From contig JADGPJ010000024.1 of assembly GCA_017882505.1 (NCBI GenBank), positions 1 through 33,585 on the forward strand: DNA of 33,585 bases. Reading direction: 5' to 3'. Under the pieces are notes generated by a model. The model did not search any database. It worked only from the letters and a program-made list of their open reading frames with translations, and had not been told where the DNA came from. Position 1 is the stretch's first letter. Every line of letters starts with the position of its first letter. The position numbers and the translations under genes were made by a program. Below, piece by piece: positions 18,973-30,694 of the stretch. This DNA is from Solirubrobacterales bacterium. GTDB taxonomy: Bacteria; Actinomycetota; Thermoleophilia; Solirubrobacterales; 70-9.

Positions 18973-19780
18973 CCTCTGAACTCTTCTCCTCGTCGGCCGA
19001 ACCGTCGGCCTGGTCATTTCCGCCCTCGGCGGCGTCCTCGCCCTCCTCGACCTCGGGCTTGGCGTAGGCCTCGGGGTTCTCCTCTTTCAGCTGTTCCAGC
19101 GCGGCCTGCTCGACCTCGGCCTTGAGCCGGGCCTCATCCTTGCGCTGTTCCTCCTCAGCCTCAGCTTCGGCTTCTTCCCGGGCGGCCTGCCCCGGACGCC
19201 CCTCCTGGGCGAACGGCATTCCCAGCGCCAGCAACAGCTCGAACGCTTCGATGTCGGTCTTGGCGGACGTCGTGATCGTGACGTCGAGGCCACGCACCAC
19301 GTCGACCGTGTCGTAGTCGATTTCGGGGAAGATCAGCTGCTCCTTGATGCCCATCGAGTAGTTGCCGCGGCCGTCGAAGGAGCGTGGGTTGAGGCCGCGG
19401 AAGTCGCGGATCCGCGGCACCGCGATCGAGGTCAGCCGGTCGAGGAACTCCCACATCCGGGCGCGGCGAAGCGTCACCGAGACGCCGACCGGCATGCCCT
19501 CGCGCAGCTTGAAGGAGGCGATCGACTTGCGGGCGCGGCGAACGTTCGGGTGCTGGCCGGCGATCAGCGCCAGCTGGTTCTGGGCGGATTCGAAAGATTT
19601 TTTGTCCTGTTTCTCGGTCCCGAGGCCCATGTTGAGAGTGACCTTGCGCAGGCGCGGAGCCTCCATCGGCGTCGAGTAGCCGAATTTCTTGGTCAGCTCG
19701 GGCAGGATCTCCTGCTCGTAGCGTCCGCGCAGGCGCGCCGGCGGGGCCGCCTGTGAGGTCGGGGTCGCGGTCGCCTCCAT
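18965..19780 (-). CDS. rplE: 50S ribosomal protein uL5 with long acidic C-terminal tail
   Basis: 5S rRNA-binding protein of the central protuberance that bridges to uS13. Residues to about 194 are a standard uL5 ([49 protein letters not shown]). A 77-residue extension (195-271) follows. Its first half ([20 protein letters not shown] and on to EEN) looks like a charged helix or coiled coil; its second half is an acidic, Gly/Ser-rich tail. Typical uL5 has about 180 aa. The start shares one base with the rplX stop (TGATG). Confidence 0.96.
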   Translation of the reverse strand: MEATATPTSQAAPPARLRGRYEQEILPELTKKFGYSTPMEAPRLRKVTLNMGLGTEKQDKKSFESAQNQLALIAGQHPNVRRARKSIASFKLREGMPVGVSVTLRRARMWEFLDRLTSIAVPRIRDFRGLNPRSFDGRGNYSMGIKEQLIFPEIDYDTVDVVRGLDVTITTSAKTDIEAFELLLALGMPFAQEGRPGQAAREEAEAEAEEEQRKDEARLKAEVEQAALEQLKEENPEAYAKPEVEEGEDAAEGGNDQADGSADEEKSSEDG

Positions 19781-20118
19781 CAGTCGATCGCCGCCCCACT
19801 GCTCTTCGCGTAGCGGACTCGCTTGCCGCCATCGTCGCGGCGCACGCCGACCCGGGTGCCTTTGTTGCTTTTGGGGTCGAGCAGCATCACGTTGGAGGCG
19901 TGAATCGGGCCCTCCTTTTCGACGATGCCGCCGGCCTGGCTCTTGCTCATGTCCCCACCCGAGCGCGCCCGTTCGTGGCGCTTGATCATGTTCAGGCCCT
20001 CAACGTAGAGGCGACGGCGCTGGGGGTCGGTCCGCATAACGCGGCCGGTCTTGCCGGCGTCCTTGCCGCTGATCACGACCACCTGGTCGTCGGTCCGGAT
20101 TCGCATCGACTTCGCCAT
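19780..20118 (-). CDS. rplX: 50S ribosomal protein uL24
   Basis: Early-assembly 23S rRNA binder located near the tunnel exit. The 112-aa product has the KOW motif in the N-terminal half ([16 protein letters not shown]), then [13 protein letters not shown] and [20 protein letters not shown], all typical. It shares one base with rplN upstream and one with rplE downstream. Confidence 0.98.
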   Translation of the reverse strand: MAKSMRIRTDDQVVVISGKDAGKTGRVMRTDPQRRRLYVEGLNMIKRHERARSGGDMSKSQAGGIVEKEGPIHASNVMLLDPKSNKGTRVGVRRDDGGKRVRYAKSSGAAID

Positions 20119-20489
20119 CAGAGGACCTCGGGCGCGAGCGAGATGATTTTCATGAAGTTGCGATCGCGCAGTTCGCGCGCCACCGGGCCGAAGATGCGGG
20201 TGCCGCGGGGGTTGTTGTTCGCGGGGTCGATCAGGACCGCCGCGTTCTCGTCGAAGGAGATGTAGGTGCCGTCGGGGCGCCCCAGCGGCTTGCGGGTGCG
20301 GACGACGACGGCCTGGACGACCTCGCCCTTGCGGACGCCGCCCTGCGGGCTCGCGGATTTGACCGTGGCGGTGATCACGTCGCCGACGCTTGCATAGCGG
20401 CGGTGCGAGCCACCCTTGACCCTGATGCAGAGGATCTCGCGAGCGCCCGAATTGTCGGCGACCTTCAACCTCGACTCTTGCTGGATCAT
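20118..20489 (-). CDS. rplN: 50S ribosomal protein uL14
   Basis: Protein forming subunit bridges B5 and B8. At 123 aa it begins [19 protein letters not shown] and carries [31 protein letters not shown] and [13 protein letters not shown], the family core. It starts 6 nt after rpsQ. Confidence 0.98.
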   Translation of the reverse strand: MIQQESRLKVADNSGAREILCIRVKGGSHRRYASVGDVITATVKSASPQGGVRKGEVVQAVVVRTRKPLGRPDGTYISFDENAAVLIDPANNNPRGTRIFGPVARELRDRNFMKIISLAPEVL

Positions 20490-20495
20490 CGCCCG

Positions 20496-21119
20496 CTACC
20501 TCGCTTTCTCGACCACGTCGACCAGGCGCCAGCGCTTGGTCTTGGAAAGGGGGCGGGTCTCGACCACTCGCACGACGTCGCCCTCGCCGGCCTCGTTGCG
20601 CTCGTCGTGCGCATGCAATGTGCGCGAACGGCGGACGATCTTCTCGTAAGTCGGATGGCGGCGAGCGAAATCGATACGGACGGTGATCGACTTGTCGCCT
20701 TTGTTGGAGACGACGATGCCCTGGCGAACCTTGGCGGCGTTCGCCTCGTGCTCAGCCGTCGGGGTACCGGTACCGGTGCCGGCCGCGCCCTTCTTCGCCT
20801 TCGCGCCGGCCCGCTCCTTGCGCCGTTCGGCAGCCTTGGACTTCCGAGTCTCGCGACGCTGCGCGGCGCGCTCCTCGGGGGTGAGGGTCGGCTTGGGCTG
20901 GTTCGGTCGGCGCGAGCGCTGCAAACGGCGCCGCTCCTTCCAGGGAAGATCGTCCTCGGGGTTCGGCTCCGCGGCAGGGACCGGCGCGGCCGCGGGCTCC
21001 TCGGCCTCCGGGGTCTCCTCGACCGGGGTCTCCTCGGCGGCAGGAGCCTCCTCGACCGGGGTCTCCTCGACCTGGGGCTCGTCCTGCTTGGTGCTCTCGT
21101 TCTTGGTCTCGTCGCTCAT
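20496..21119 (-). CDS. rpsQ: 30S ribosomal protein uS17 with ~129-aa N-terminal extension
   Basis: 16S rRNA binder of the small-subunit body. The real uS17 domain is residues 130-207 ([60 protein letters not shown]). Ahead of it are about 55 acidic residues with repeated EETPVEE/PAAEE units and then about 70 strongly basic residues ([35 protein letters not shown]). Usual length is 80-90 aa. The ATG overlaps the rpmC stop by 4 nt (ATGA), the normal coupling in this cluster, which supports the long start. No closer ATG precedes the uS17 core; an internal GTG start cannot be excluded. Confidence 0.93.
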   Translation of the reverse strand: MSDETKNESTKQDEPQVEETPVEEAPAAEETPVEETPEAEEPAAAPVPAAEPNPEDDLPWKERRRLQRSRRPNQPKPTLTPEERAAQRRETRKSKAAERRKERAGAKAKKGAAGTGTGTPTAEHEANAAKVRQGIVVSNKGDKSITVRIDFARRHPTYEKIVRRSRTLHAHDERNEAGEGDVVRVVETRPLSKTKRWRLVDVVEKAR

Positions 21120-21331
21120 ATCCGCTTCGTCTCTTTCTCGACGTCGATGCCTCTGCCGCGTGCCACCGTCAACAGCCGCGCGATGTCGCGCTTGGCCGCT
21201 CCGAGGCGGGCGGTGTTCTCGAGCTCTCCGGTCGCGTGCCGGAAGCGCAGGTTGAACGCCTCCTGCTTGGCGTCGATCAGCTTCGCCACCAGCTCGTCGT
21301 CTTTCAGGTTATGGGTCTCGGCCGCCTTCAT
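21116..21331 (-). CDS. rpmC: 50S ribosomal protein uL29
   Basis: Two-helix protein next to the polypeptide exit, 71 aa. It contains [20 protein letters not shown] and [19 protein letters not shown], the family signature. The ATG overlaps the rplP stop by one base. An open frame upstream to 21559 lies inside rplP and is not part of the gene. Confidence 0.97.
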   Translation of the reverse strand: MKAAETHNLKDDELVAKLIDAKQEAFNLRFRHATGELENTARLGAAKRDIARLLTVARGRGIDVEKETKRI

Positions 21332-21750
21332 CAGTCCTCGACCCCCTCGCGCTTGACGAATTTGGTTCTGACCGGAAGCTTGTGGCCGGCCAGGCGGAGC
21401 GCGTCGCGGGCGAGGTCCTCGGGCACACCGGCGAGCTCGAACATCACCTTCCCGGGCTTGACCACCGCGACCCAGCCCTCGGGGTTGCCCTTGCCGGAGC
21501 CCATCCGCGTCTCGGCCGGCTTCTTCGTATACGGCTTGTCCGGGAAGACGTTGATCCAAACCTTGCCGCCTCGTTTGATCTTACGCGTCATCGCGACGCG
21601 GGCGGCCTCGATCTGGCGGTTGGTGATCCAACCGCGGTCGAGCGACTTCAGCCCGTACTCGCCGAAGGCGACGGTGCTGCCGCCCTTGGTGTTGCCGCGC
21701 ATCCGGCCGCGCATCTGTTTGCGGTGCTTGACTCGTTTCGGACTCAGCAT
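21331..21750 (-). CDS. rplP: 50S ribosomal protein uL16
   Basis: Protein near the A-site tRNA elbow, 139 aa. [19 protein letters not shown] opens the protein and [20 protein letters not shown] contains the conserved arginine loop near the peptidyl-transferase centre. The start shares one base with the rpsC stop. Confidence 0.98.
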   Translation of the reverse strand: MLSPKRVKHRKQMRGRMRGNTKGGSTVAFGEYGLKSLDRGWITNRQIEAARVAMTRKIKRGGKVWINVFPDKPYTKKPAETRMGSGKGNPEGWVAVVKPGKVMFELAGVPEDLARDALRLAGHKLPVRTKFVKREGVED

Positions 21751-22568
21751 CAGCGACCACCTCCGCCACGCTGTCCGCCGCGATCGCCACCGCGACCGCC
21801 GCCGGGCCCACGGCCGCCGCCGGGCCCACGGCCGCCGCCTGGTCCGCGATCGCCGCCCGGTCCACGGCCGCCGCCCGGTCCGCGGCCGCCGCGCTGGTTG
21901 CCCTGGGGCTCGCCCTCGGCCGAAGCGAGGTCGGAGCGGAAGCCCTCGGGCATCACTTCGCCCTTGTTGATCCAGCATTTGACGCCGATCCGGCCGGTCG
22001 TCGTCTTCGCCTCGAAGAAGCCGTAGTCGATGTCCGCGCGCAGCGTGTGCAGCGGCACCCGGCCGTCGGAATAGCTTTCGGTCCGCGCCATCTCGGCACC
22101 GCCGAGGCGGCCGGAGACCTGGACCTTGACCCCTTTGGCGCCGGAGCGCATGGCCGAGGTCAGGGCGCGTTTCATCGCGCGGCGGAAGGCGACCCGGTTC
22201 TGCAGCTGCTCGGCGATCGACTGCGCGACGAGCTTGGCGTCCAGCTCGGGACGCTTGACCTCGCGGATGTTCACTTTCACCGGGCTGCCGGTCAGCTTGT
22301 GGAGCTCCTTGCGGAGCGCGTCGACTTCGCTGCCCGACTTGCCGATGACGATGCCGGGGCGGGCGGTGTGAATGTCGACGGCGACCTCGCCGCGGCGCTC
22401 GATCGTGATGTTCGAGAGGCCGGCGTGCGAAAGCTTCTTGACGATGTGGTCGCGAATCTGCAGGTCTTCCTGGAGCACGTCGGCGAAGTTCTTCTCCTCG
22501 AACCAAGTCGACTTCCAGTCGTGGATGTAACCGACGCGGAAACCCTCGGGGTGGATCTTCTGTCCCAT
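21750..22568 (-). CDS. rpsC: 30S ribosomal protein uS3 with RGG-type C-terminal repeats
   Basis: Protein at the mRNA entry site with helicase-related function. Residues to about 220 are standard: [17 protein letters not shown], the KH domain with the GKSG loop, and the S3 C-domain ([21 protein letters not shown]). The last 50 residues (223-272) are a Gly/Pro/Arg repeat of about five GGRGPG hexads, then [13 protein letters not shown]. An 18-bp tandem repeat encodes the hexads at about 21790-21890. RGG tails commonly bind RNA. The tail is positively charged and probably disordered. Confidence 0.97.
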   Translation of the reverse strand: MGQKIHPEGFRVGYIHDWKSTWFEEKNFADVLQEDLQIRDHIVKKLSHAGLSNITIERRGEVAVDIHTARPGIVIGKSGSEVDALRKELHKLTGSPVKVNIREVKRPELDAKLVAQSIAEQLQNRVAFRRAMKRALTSAMRSGAKGVKVQVSGRLGGAEMARTESYSDGRVPLHTLRADIDYGFFEAKTTTGRIGVKCWINKGEVMPEGFRSDLASAEGEPQGNQRGGRGPGGGRGPGGDRGPGGGRGPGGGRGPGGGRGGDRGGQRGGGGR

Positions 22569-22572
22569 TTGA

Positions 22573-23106
22573 CTAGTCCTCTACCGGGGTTAGCGCCACG
22601 GCGATGTGGCTGGTTCGCTTGTGGATCGGGGTCGCCCGTCCCTGCGCTCGGGGCCGGTACCGCTTCAGCGTCGGGCCCTCGTCGACCGTGATCGAGGAAA
22701 CCCTCATCTCATCGCCGATCAGGTCGTGGTTGTTTTCCGCGTTGGCGGCGGCCGAGTCGATCAGCTTCTGGATGTCCTGGGCGGCGCTGCGGGGAGAGAA
22801 CTGCAGCAGCGCCCGGGCCTTTTCGATGTGCAGGCCACGGACCTGGTCGGCGATCAAGCGCGCCTTTCGGGGCGCGATGCGCACGTAGCGGGCGCTGGCC
22901 CGGACGACCGGTGCGGCGACCAGCTCCGGAGCGACTTTCTTCTCCGCCGCTTTCGGCTTCGCCGGCGCTTTGGCCCCGGCTTCCTTCGAAGTCCGTTTTT
23001 TCGTCGCTTTTTTGGCGACGGCTTTGACGGCTTTTTTCGCCGACGGTTTCGCCGCTTTCTTCTCCACTTCTTTGCTGTCTTTCCTGTCTCTGGTCTCGTC
23101 GGCCAT
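22573..23106 (-). CDS. rplV: 50S ribosomal protein uL22 with basic N-terminal extension
   Basis: Lines the polypeptide exit tunnel. The canonical domain begins near residue 67 ([20 protein letters not shown]) and ends with [20 protein letters not shown]. Before it lie about 66 residues rich in Lys and Ala ([20 protein letters not shown]), resembling histone-H1-type tails. The usual length is about 110-130 aa. The coding strand here is rich in AAA/AAG runs (T-runs at 22995-23035 on the plus strand), less GC-rich than its neighbours. Confidence 0.95.
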   Translation of the reverse strand: MADETRDRKDSKEVEKKAAKPSAKKAVKAVAKKATKKRTSKEAGAKAPAKPKAAEKKVAPELVAAPVVRASARYVRIAPRKARLIADQVRGLHIEKARALLQFSPRSAAQDIQKLIDSAAANAENNHDLIGDEMRVSSITVDEGPTLKRYRPRAQGRATPIHKRTSHIAVALTPVED

Positions 23107-23108
23107 CG

Positions 23109-23381
23109 CTAGTCACCCCTGCCGGTTCCGGTGTGGGAGCGGAAGGTGCGGGTGGGAGCGAACTCGCCGAGCTTGTGGCCGACCATCGACTCCGAAATGA
23201 AGACGGGCACGTGTTTTTTGCCGTCGTGGACGGCGATCGTGTGCCCGACCATGTCGGGGAAGATCGTCGAGGTCCGCGACCAAGTTTTGACCATCTGTTT
23301 TTTGCCGGCCTCGTTCATCGCGGAGATCCGGCCCATCAGCCGCTCTTCGACCCACGGGCCCTTCTTCGTCGAACGTCCCAT
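23109..23381 (-). CDS. rpsS: 30S ribosomal protein uS19
   Basis: Head protein that complexes with uS13 near the A site, 90 aa. [39 protein letters not shown] and the ending [14 protein letters not shown] are characteristic. The ATG shares one base with the rplB stop. Confidence 0.98.
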   Translation of the reverse strand: MGRSTKKGPWVEERLMGRISAMNEAGKKQMVKTWSRTSTIFPDMVGHTIAVHDGKKHVPVFISESMVGHKLGEFAPTRTFRSHTGTGRGD

Positions 23382-24229
23382 CAGCGGCCACCCTTCTTCT
23401 TGCCGCGGCGACGGCCGCGCACGATGTAACGGTCGGACTGCTTGCCCTTCTTGCGGGTCCTGTAGCCAAGCGTCGGCTTGCCCCAGGGCGTCACCGGGTG
23501 CCCGCCGGGCGTGTGGTGAGCCTCACCACCGCCGTGCGGATGGTCGACCGGGTTCATCGCGACGCCGCGGCTCTGAGGGCGCTTGCCCTTGTGACGGCTG
23601 CGACCGGCCTTGCCGACCTTGAGGTTCTGGTGCTCGGCGTTGGAGAGGTTGCCGACGGTCGCGCGGCACTCGGCGCGAACCAGGCGCATCTCCGAAGACG
23701 GCAACCGCAGGGTCACCATCTCGCCCTCCTTCGCGACCAACTGGATCGCGGTGCCGGCGGCGCGGCCGAGCTTGCCGCCCTGGCCGGCGATCAGCTCGAC
23801 GTTGTGGACGATCGTGCCGGTCGGCATTTCGCCCAGGGCCATCGCGTGACCGGGTTTGATGTCGGCCTCGGGGCCGGACTTGACCTCGTTGCCCACCGCC
23901 AGCTGCGCCGGCGCCAGGATGTAGTCCTTGTGGCCGTCGACGTAGTGCAGAAGCGCGATGTAGCAGCTGCGATTCGGGTCGTACTCGATCGTCGCGACCT
24001 TCGCCGGCACCCCGTCCTTGAGGCGCTTGAAGTCGATTTTCCGGTAGCGCCGCTTGGCACCGCCGCCGCGGTGGCGGGCGGTGACGCGGCCGTTGGAGTT
24101 GCGGCCGCCGGACTTGCGCAGTCCCTCGGTCAGCTTCTTTTCCGGCTCGGAGGCGGTCAGCTGCTCGCGCAGGGGGTACGTCGCGAAGCGGCGTCCAGGG
24201 CTGGTCGGTTTGGTTTTGCGGTTCGGCAT
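23381..24229 (-). CDS. rplB: 50S ribosomal protein uL2
   Basis: Needed for subunit association and peptidyl-transferase assembly. The 282-aa product has the N-terminal OB fold ([20 protein letters not shown]), the SH3-like domain and the conserved C-terminal motif [15 protein letters not shown] with the important histidine. It lies 10 nt downstream of rplW. Confidence 0.98.
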   Translation of the reverse strand: MPNRKTKPTSPGRRFATYPLREQLTASEPEKKLTEGLRKSGGRNSNGRVTARHRGGGAKRRYRKIDFKRLKDGVPAKVATIEYDPNRSCYIALLHYVDGHKDYILAPAQLAVGNEVKSGPEADIKPGHAMALGEMPTGTIVHNVELIAGQGGKLGRAAGTAIQLVAKEGEMVTLRLPSSEMRLVRAECRATVGNLSNAEHQNLKVGKAGRSRHKGKRPQSRGVAMNPVDHPHGGGEAHHTPGGHPVTPWGKPTLGYRTRKKGKQSDRYIVRGRRRGKKKGGR

Positions 24230-24239
24230 CTCGTGGCTC

Positions 24240-24533
24240 CTACGCGGTCTCCGCGCCTTCGAACAGCTCGATCCGCTCGCCGGGAGCGAGCTGGACGATC
24301 GCCTTCTTCCAAGCTCTCGTGCGTCCCTGGGAGAGACCGCGGCGCTTCGGCTTCGAACGCACCTTCGAGGTCCGCACCTGGGCGACCTTGACGCCGAAGA
24401 CCTCGTGGACCGCCTGGGCGATCTGGGTCTTGTGGGCGCGATCGTTGACCCGGAACGTGTACTTGCCTTCGGCGATCAGCGCGTAGCTCTTCTCGGAGAT
24501 CACCGGACGGATGAGAATGTTGCGCGCGTCCAT
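24240..24533 (-). CDS. rplW: 50S ribosomal protein uL23
   Basis: Exit-site protein that docks trigger factor and SRP, 97 aa. [20 protein letters not shown] and [20 protein letters not shown] are family hallmarks. The upstream open frame to 24722 lies within rplD and is excluded. The ATG shares one base with the rplD stop. Confidence 0.97.
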   Translation of the reverse strand: MDARNILIRPVISEKSYALIAEGKYTFRVNDRAHKTQIAQAVHEVFGVKVAQVRTSKVRSKPKRRGLSQGRTRAWKKAIVQLAPGERIELFEGAETA

Positions 24534-25144
24534 CAGCCGAGCCTCTCCTGCAGGGTGGCGAGGGCCGCTTCGGAGACGATCATCGCGGCGGCACCGATCA
24601 CGTCGGCGACACCGGTCGCCCCAACCTCGAGCACATGGGTGCGGGGGATGTTGCGGAAGCTCTTCATCGCGCCGGTCTCCTCGGCCGTGAGCACGACCAG
24701 GGTCGGGCTCTTGGCGCCCCATTTGGCCAGCGCCGCGGCGGCCTGCTTGGTCGACGGGGTCTCGAAGGCAGAGGCGTCGAGCACCGCGACCGAATCCCGC
24801 TCGGCGTGGACCGAGAGCGCCGAGCGCATCGCCCGGCGGCGGGCTTTGCGGTTGACCTTGACCGTGTAATGGCGCGGCTTCGGGCCGAAGGTGACGCCGC
24901 CGCCGAAGCGGCTGGAGACGCCGAGGGCGCCGACGCGAGCGCGGCCGGTGCCCTTCTGGCGCCAGGCCTTGGCGGTGGTGAAGGAAACCTCGCCGCGGGT
25001 CAGCGTCGAAGCGGTACCGCGGCGGCGCGACGCGAGGTCGGCGACTGCGGCCTCGTGAACCAGCGACTGGTGGAAGGGCTCGGCGAAGAGCTCTTTGGGC
25101 AGGTCGGCTTTGGTCGACTTGCCGAGGACGGTGGCTTTAGACAT
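24533..25144 (-). CDS. rplD: 50S ribosomal protein uL4
   Basis: Tunnel-constriction protein; in E. coli it also represses the S10 operon. The 203-aa product contains the tunnel loop region (KAWRQKGTGRARVGALGVSS, then RFGGGVTFGPKPRHYTVKVN) and a C-terminal Rossmann-like part. It overlaps the rplC stop by 8 nt. Confidence 0.98.
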   Translation of the reverse strand: MSKATVLGKSTKADLPKELFAEPFHQSLVHEAAVADLASRRRGTASTLTRGEVSFTTAKAWRQKGTGRARVGALGVSSRFGGGVTFGPKPRHYTVKVNRKARRRAMRSALSVHAERDSVAVLDASAFETPSTKQAAAALAKWGAKSPTLVVLTAEETGAMKSFRNIPRTHVLEVGATGVADVIGAAAMIVSEAALATLQERLG

Positions 25145-25766
25145 CGGTCCTCACCTCGACGATCGAGTTGCGCGAGCCGGGAACCGAGCCCTTGATCAAG
25201 AGCAGGTTGCGGTCGGCGTCGATGTCGGCGATCTCCAGACCCTTCTGGGTGATCCGCTTGTTGCCCATCTGACCCGGCATCCGCATCCCTTTGAAGACGC
25301 GGGCGGGGAAGGCGCTGGCGCCGATCGAGCCGGGGGCGCGGACGTTGTGGGAGCCGTGGCTGACCGGACCGCGGCTGAAGTTGTGGCGCTTGATCCCGCC
25401 CTGGAAGCCCTTGCCGATCGAGATCCCGGCGACCTTGACCTTCTGGCCCGCCTCGAAACCGGAAACGGTGACGTCGTCACCGATCTTCGGTCCGTCCTCG
25501 GCACCGAGATCCTCGTCGCGGAACTCGACCAGGTGGCGCATCGGCGCCGCCCCGGCCTTCTTCAGGTGGCCTTCCTCGGCCTTGGTCAGCTTGCCCTGCT
25601 TGACCTCACCGAAGGCCAGCTGCACGGCTGCGTAGCCGTCACGCTCGCCATCGCGAACCGCGGTGACCTTGCAGGGACCGGCTTCGATCACGGTCACGGG
25701 CACGACGGTTCCGTCCTCGCGGAACACCTGCGTCATGCCCAACTTCTTGCCGAGGATCGCAGCCAT
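25137..25766 (-). CDS. rplC: 50S ribosomal protein uL3
   Basis: Core assembly protein whose extension reaches the peptidyl-transferase centre, 209 aa. [20 protein letters not shown] opens the protein, and [20 protein letters not shown] holds the conserved glutamine that some bacteria methylate. It starts 2 nt after the rpsJ stop triplet on the minus strand is passed, i.e. immediately downstream of rpsJ. Confidence 0.98.
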   Translation of the reverse strand: MAAILGKKLGMTQVFREDGTVVPVTVIEAGPCKVTAVRDGERDGYAAVQLAFGEVKQGKLTKAEEGHLKKAGAAPMRHLVEFRDEDLGAEDGPKIGDDVTVSGFEAGQKVKVAGISIGKGFQGGIKRHNFSRGPVSHGSHNVRAPGSIGASAFPARVFKGMRMPGQMGNKRITQKGLEIADIDADRNLLLIKGSVPGSRNSIVEVRTDV

Positions 25767-25768
25767 GG

Positions 25769-26089
25769 CTAGAGGCGAATCTCGATGTCGACGCCGGCCG
25801 GCAGCGAGTCCAGGCGCTGCAACGAGTCAACGGTTTTCGGCGACGGCTGGAGAATGTCGATCAAGCGCTTGTGGGTGCGGATCTCGAAATGCTCGCGCGA
25901 GTCCTTGTCCTTGAACGGCGAGCGGATCACGCAGTAGACGTTTTTCTCCGTCGGCAGCGGCACCGGGCCGGAGACGGTGGCGCCAGTGCGCTCCGCGGTC
26001 TCGACGATCTCGCGGGCAGCCCGATCTATGGCGTCATGGTCGTACGCCTTGAGTCGGATTCGAATTTTTTGTGCTGCTATCGCTGCCAC
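25769..26089 (-). CDS. rpsJ: 30S ribosomal protein uS10
   Basis: Head protein of the 30S subunit; in other bacteria it also acts with NusB in antitermination. The 106-aa product contains [40 protein letters not shown], and [18 protein letters not shown]. The start is GTG (26089), with AAGGA about 12 nt upstream. It follows tuf after a 180-nt gap, so its transcription may depend partly on read-through from fusA-tuf. Confidence 0.97.
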   Translation of the reverse strand: MAAIAAQKIRIRLKAYDHDAIDRAAREIVETAERTGATVSGPVPLPTEKNVYCVIRSPFKDKDSREHFEIRTHKRLIDILQPSPKTVDSLQRLDSLPAGVDIEIRL

Positions 26090-26269
26090 TTTGATCTGCT
26101 GTCCTTTTAGATGCCGTTACTTGTCTTGGCTCGCGCGCTCTTAGGGCGCAATAGGGGTGGGGCCCCTTGAGGTCGGGCACCGCCCCGGTCGTATGTCTTT
26201 GCAGTTGTCCCGTCGCCCGGCGGGCGACGAAGGGCCGGGCACCTCGCCCGACCCGCTTGGGGTCTTCGC
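26090..26269 (-). promoter_or_regulatory. tuf-rpsJ intergenic region with GC-rich hairpin
   Basis: These 180 nt hold a strong stem, CGTCGCC / GGCGACG (26211-26229, extendable to 9 bp), and a smaller CGGGC/GCCCG stem closer to the tuf stop. Neither is followed by T's on the minus strand. No convincing TANNNT promoter with good spacing was found before rpsJ. The region could therefore modulate read-through from tuf into the S10 genes. Confidence 0.4.
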
Positions 26270-27454
<1,185 letters not shown>

Positions 27455-27562
27455 CTCTCTCCGTTCTACCTTTCGAAGTCGTGTTCTGTCTGATCTGACT
27501 GCTTGAGTTCTGGGGGCACTGCTTGGCAGGACGCTTTGTTCTGCCTGCGGGCGAACCTGGGA

Positions 27563-27568
27563 AATATA
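27563..27568 (-). promoter_or_regulatory. Probable internal promoter -10 (TATATT) for tuf
   Basis: TATATT lies in the fusA-tuf gap, the most AT-rich hexamer of that gap, and would give a leader of about 100 nt. No TTGACA-like -35 is seen at the normal distance. An extra tuf promoter would explain higher EF-Tu than EF-G output. Confidence 0.45.
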
Positions 27569-27598
27569 GCCAGATGCAGCCCGCTGTCGCGGTTGGGC

Positions 27599-29710
<2,112 letters not shown>

Positions 29711-29788
29711 GGTTCCTAAGCTGGGTGGTTGTCTCGGATTGAGTTCAGGGTGAATCGGAAGCGACCAGATCCCAGGCAGGTTCGGCGC

Positions 29789-29811
29789 AAAAAAAGGGCC
29801 CCAGTGGGCCC
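29789..29811 (-). terminator. Intrinsic terminator/attenuator in the fusA leader
   Basis: On the minus strand GGGCCC-ACTG-GGGCCC is followed directly by seven T's, a textbook Rho-independent terminator, about 80 nt upstream of the fusA ATG. A probable -10 lies upstream (29852-29857). CTCAGGCAG (29842-29834) and CTGCCTGGG (29779-29771) flank it and can pair with one G-T. Premature termination in the leader would control the whole fusA-tuf operon. Confidence 0.75.
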
Positions 29812-29851
29812 GGCGAAGCGTGCTGCGACAAGACTGCCTGAGCGACCGCCG

Positions 29852-29857
29852 ATGATA
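29852..29857 (-). promoter_or_regulatory. Probable -10 box (TATCAT) for fusA
   Basis: Minus-strand CTGCTATCAT matches the element upstream of rpmJ (CTGCTATCTT). A start near 29845 would give a leader of about 135 nt containing the terminator hairpin. The same bases hold the proposed ATG of the divergent membrane protein. Confidence 0.45.
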
Positions 29858-30694
29858 GCAGCGGTTCGGCGCCGCATCGGTAAGGCCTTCGCGAGGGTCC
29901 CGGCGGCGGCCGTGAGGTGGTCCCGCCGGGCCGATCGAGTCGCCAACCGCGGGCTCGAGCGCGCCCACCCGGCGCTGCTGCGGGCAAAGCGCCGCACGAC
30001 CGTGCTCGCCGCGGGCGTCGTCGGCTGGGTGGGACCACGGCTGCGACCGCCGGCGGCGCTGTTCTTCCGCGGTCTCGCCATAGGAGAGAGATCTCTGCGG
30101 CGCGGTTGCGCCGCAGCCGTGCGGGCCGCGACCGCCGCCAGCGCGGTGGTCACTCCGCGGCGGGCAGTCGGCTTCGTCATCGTCGCCGCCGGCGCCTGCC
30201 TCGTCGCCTCGCAGTTCATCGACTACCGCGGCGTCGAGATCGGCCAACCCGGCTACGCGCACCTGCCCGGGGTCGCCAGGCCGCCCACCGTCGACGTCCG
30301 CACCGCTGGCCAGGCGCACTCCTATCTCCTGCTTCCGCTCGGCCTCGTGGCCGCCGTCCTCGGGGTGCTCTGCGCGCGCCGCGATCGCCGCCGGCTCGGC
30401 CTCGGCGTGATCGGGCTGGGCCTCGTCTCGATCGCCGTGATCCTCCTCGTCGACCTCCCCCATGGCCTCGACGCCGGAGCCGAGACCTCGCGCTTCGCGG
30501 GGGCCTCGGCGGTGCTCGAAGACGGCTTCTACGCCGAGCTCGCGGCAGCGGGAGGGCTGGTTCTTGCCGGACTCCTCTACTATGCGCGGCCGTGCCTAAT
30601 ACGAATCAACTCGTCAGGAAGGGCCGCAAGCGCCCGAAGAAGAAGACCACGACGCCCGGTCTCAAGTCGGGCCACGGTCGCAAGAAGGGCGTAG
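29852..30694 (+). CDS. Putative four-helix membrane protein, function unknown
   Basis: I do not recognise this protein. From ATG 29852 it is 280 aa, with an Arg/Ala-rich N-terminal ~110 residues. Four hydrophobic segments follow: [52 protein letters not shown], and [16 protein letters not shown] hydrophilic loop containing [18 protein letters not shown] separates the first two. No Shine-Dalgarno is clear, and the start is uncertain. The frame continues 103 nt into rpsL; the last ~34 residues, Arg-rich and without family look, are an out-of-frame reading of rpsL. The gene lies between the two halves of the str operon. Confidence 0.6.
   Translation: MIAAVRRRIGKAFARVPAAAVRWSRRADRVANRGLERAHPALLRAKRRTTVLAAGVVGWVGPRLRPPAALFFRGLAIGERSLRRGCAAAVRAATAASAVVTPRRAVGFVIVAAGACLVASQFIDYRGVEIGQPGYAHLPGVARPPTVDVRTAGQAHSYLLLPLGLVAAVLGVLCARRDRRRLGLGVIGLGLVSIAVILLVDLPHGLDAGAETSRFAGASAVLEDGFYAELAAAGGLVLAGLLYYARPCLIRINSSGRAASARRRRPRRPVSSRATVARRA
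30578..30583 (+). promoter_or_regulatory. Candidate leaderless promoter -10 (TACTAT) for rpsL
   Basis: TACTAT ends 8 nt before the rpsL GTG (GCGCGGCC between), so transcription would begin at or within 3 nt of the start codon. No Shine-Dalgarno is present. The box lies inside the end of the membrane-protein gene. Confidence 0.5.

Noticed and set aside
21790-21890. 18-bp repeats considered as a CRISPR or other array
   Set aside because: There are no spacers; the units are contiguous, in frame and encode the Gly-Arg-Pro tail of uS3.
29789-29811. GGGCCC hairpin as a plus-strand terminator
   Set aside because: On the plus strand the A-run precedes the stem and no T's follow; it functions only in minus orientation.
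29711-30463. Upstream extension of the fusA frame
   Set aside because: It is antisense to the membrane-protein gene, lacks any EF-G homology, and crosses a terminator; AGGAA and the family start fix ATG 29710.
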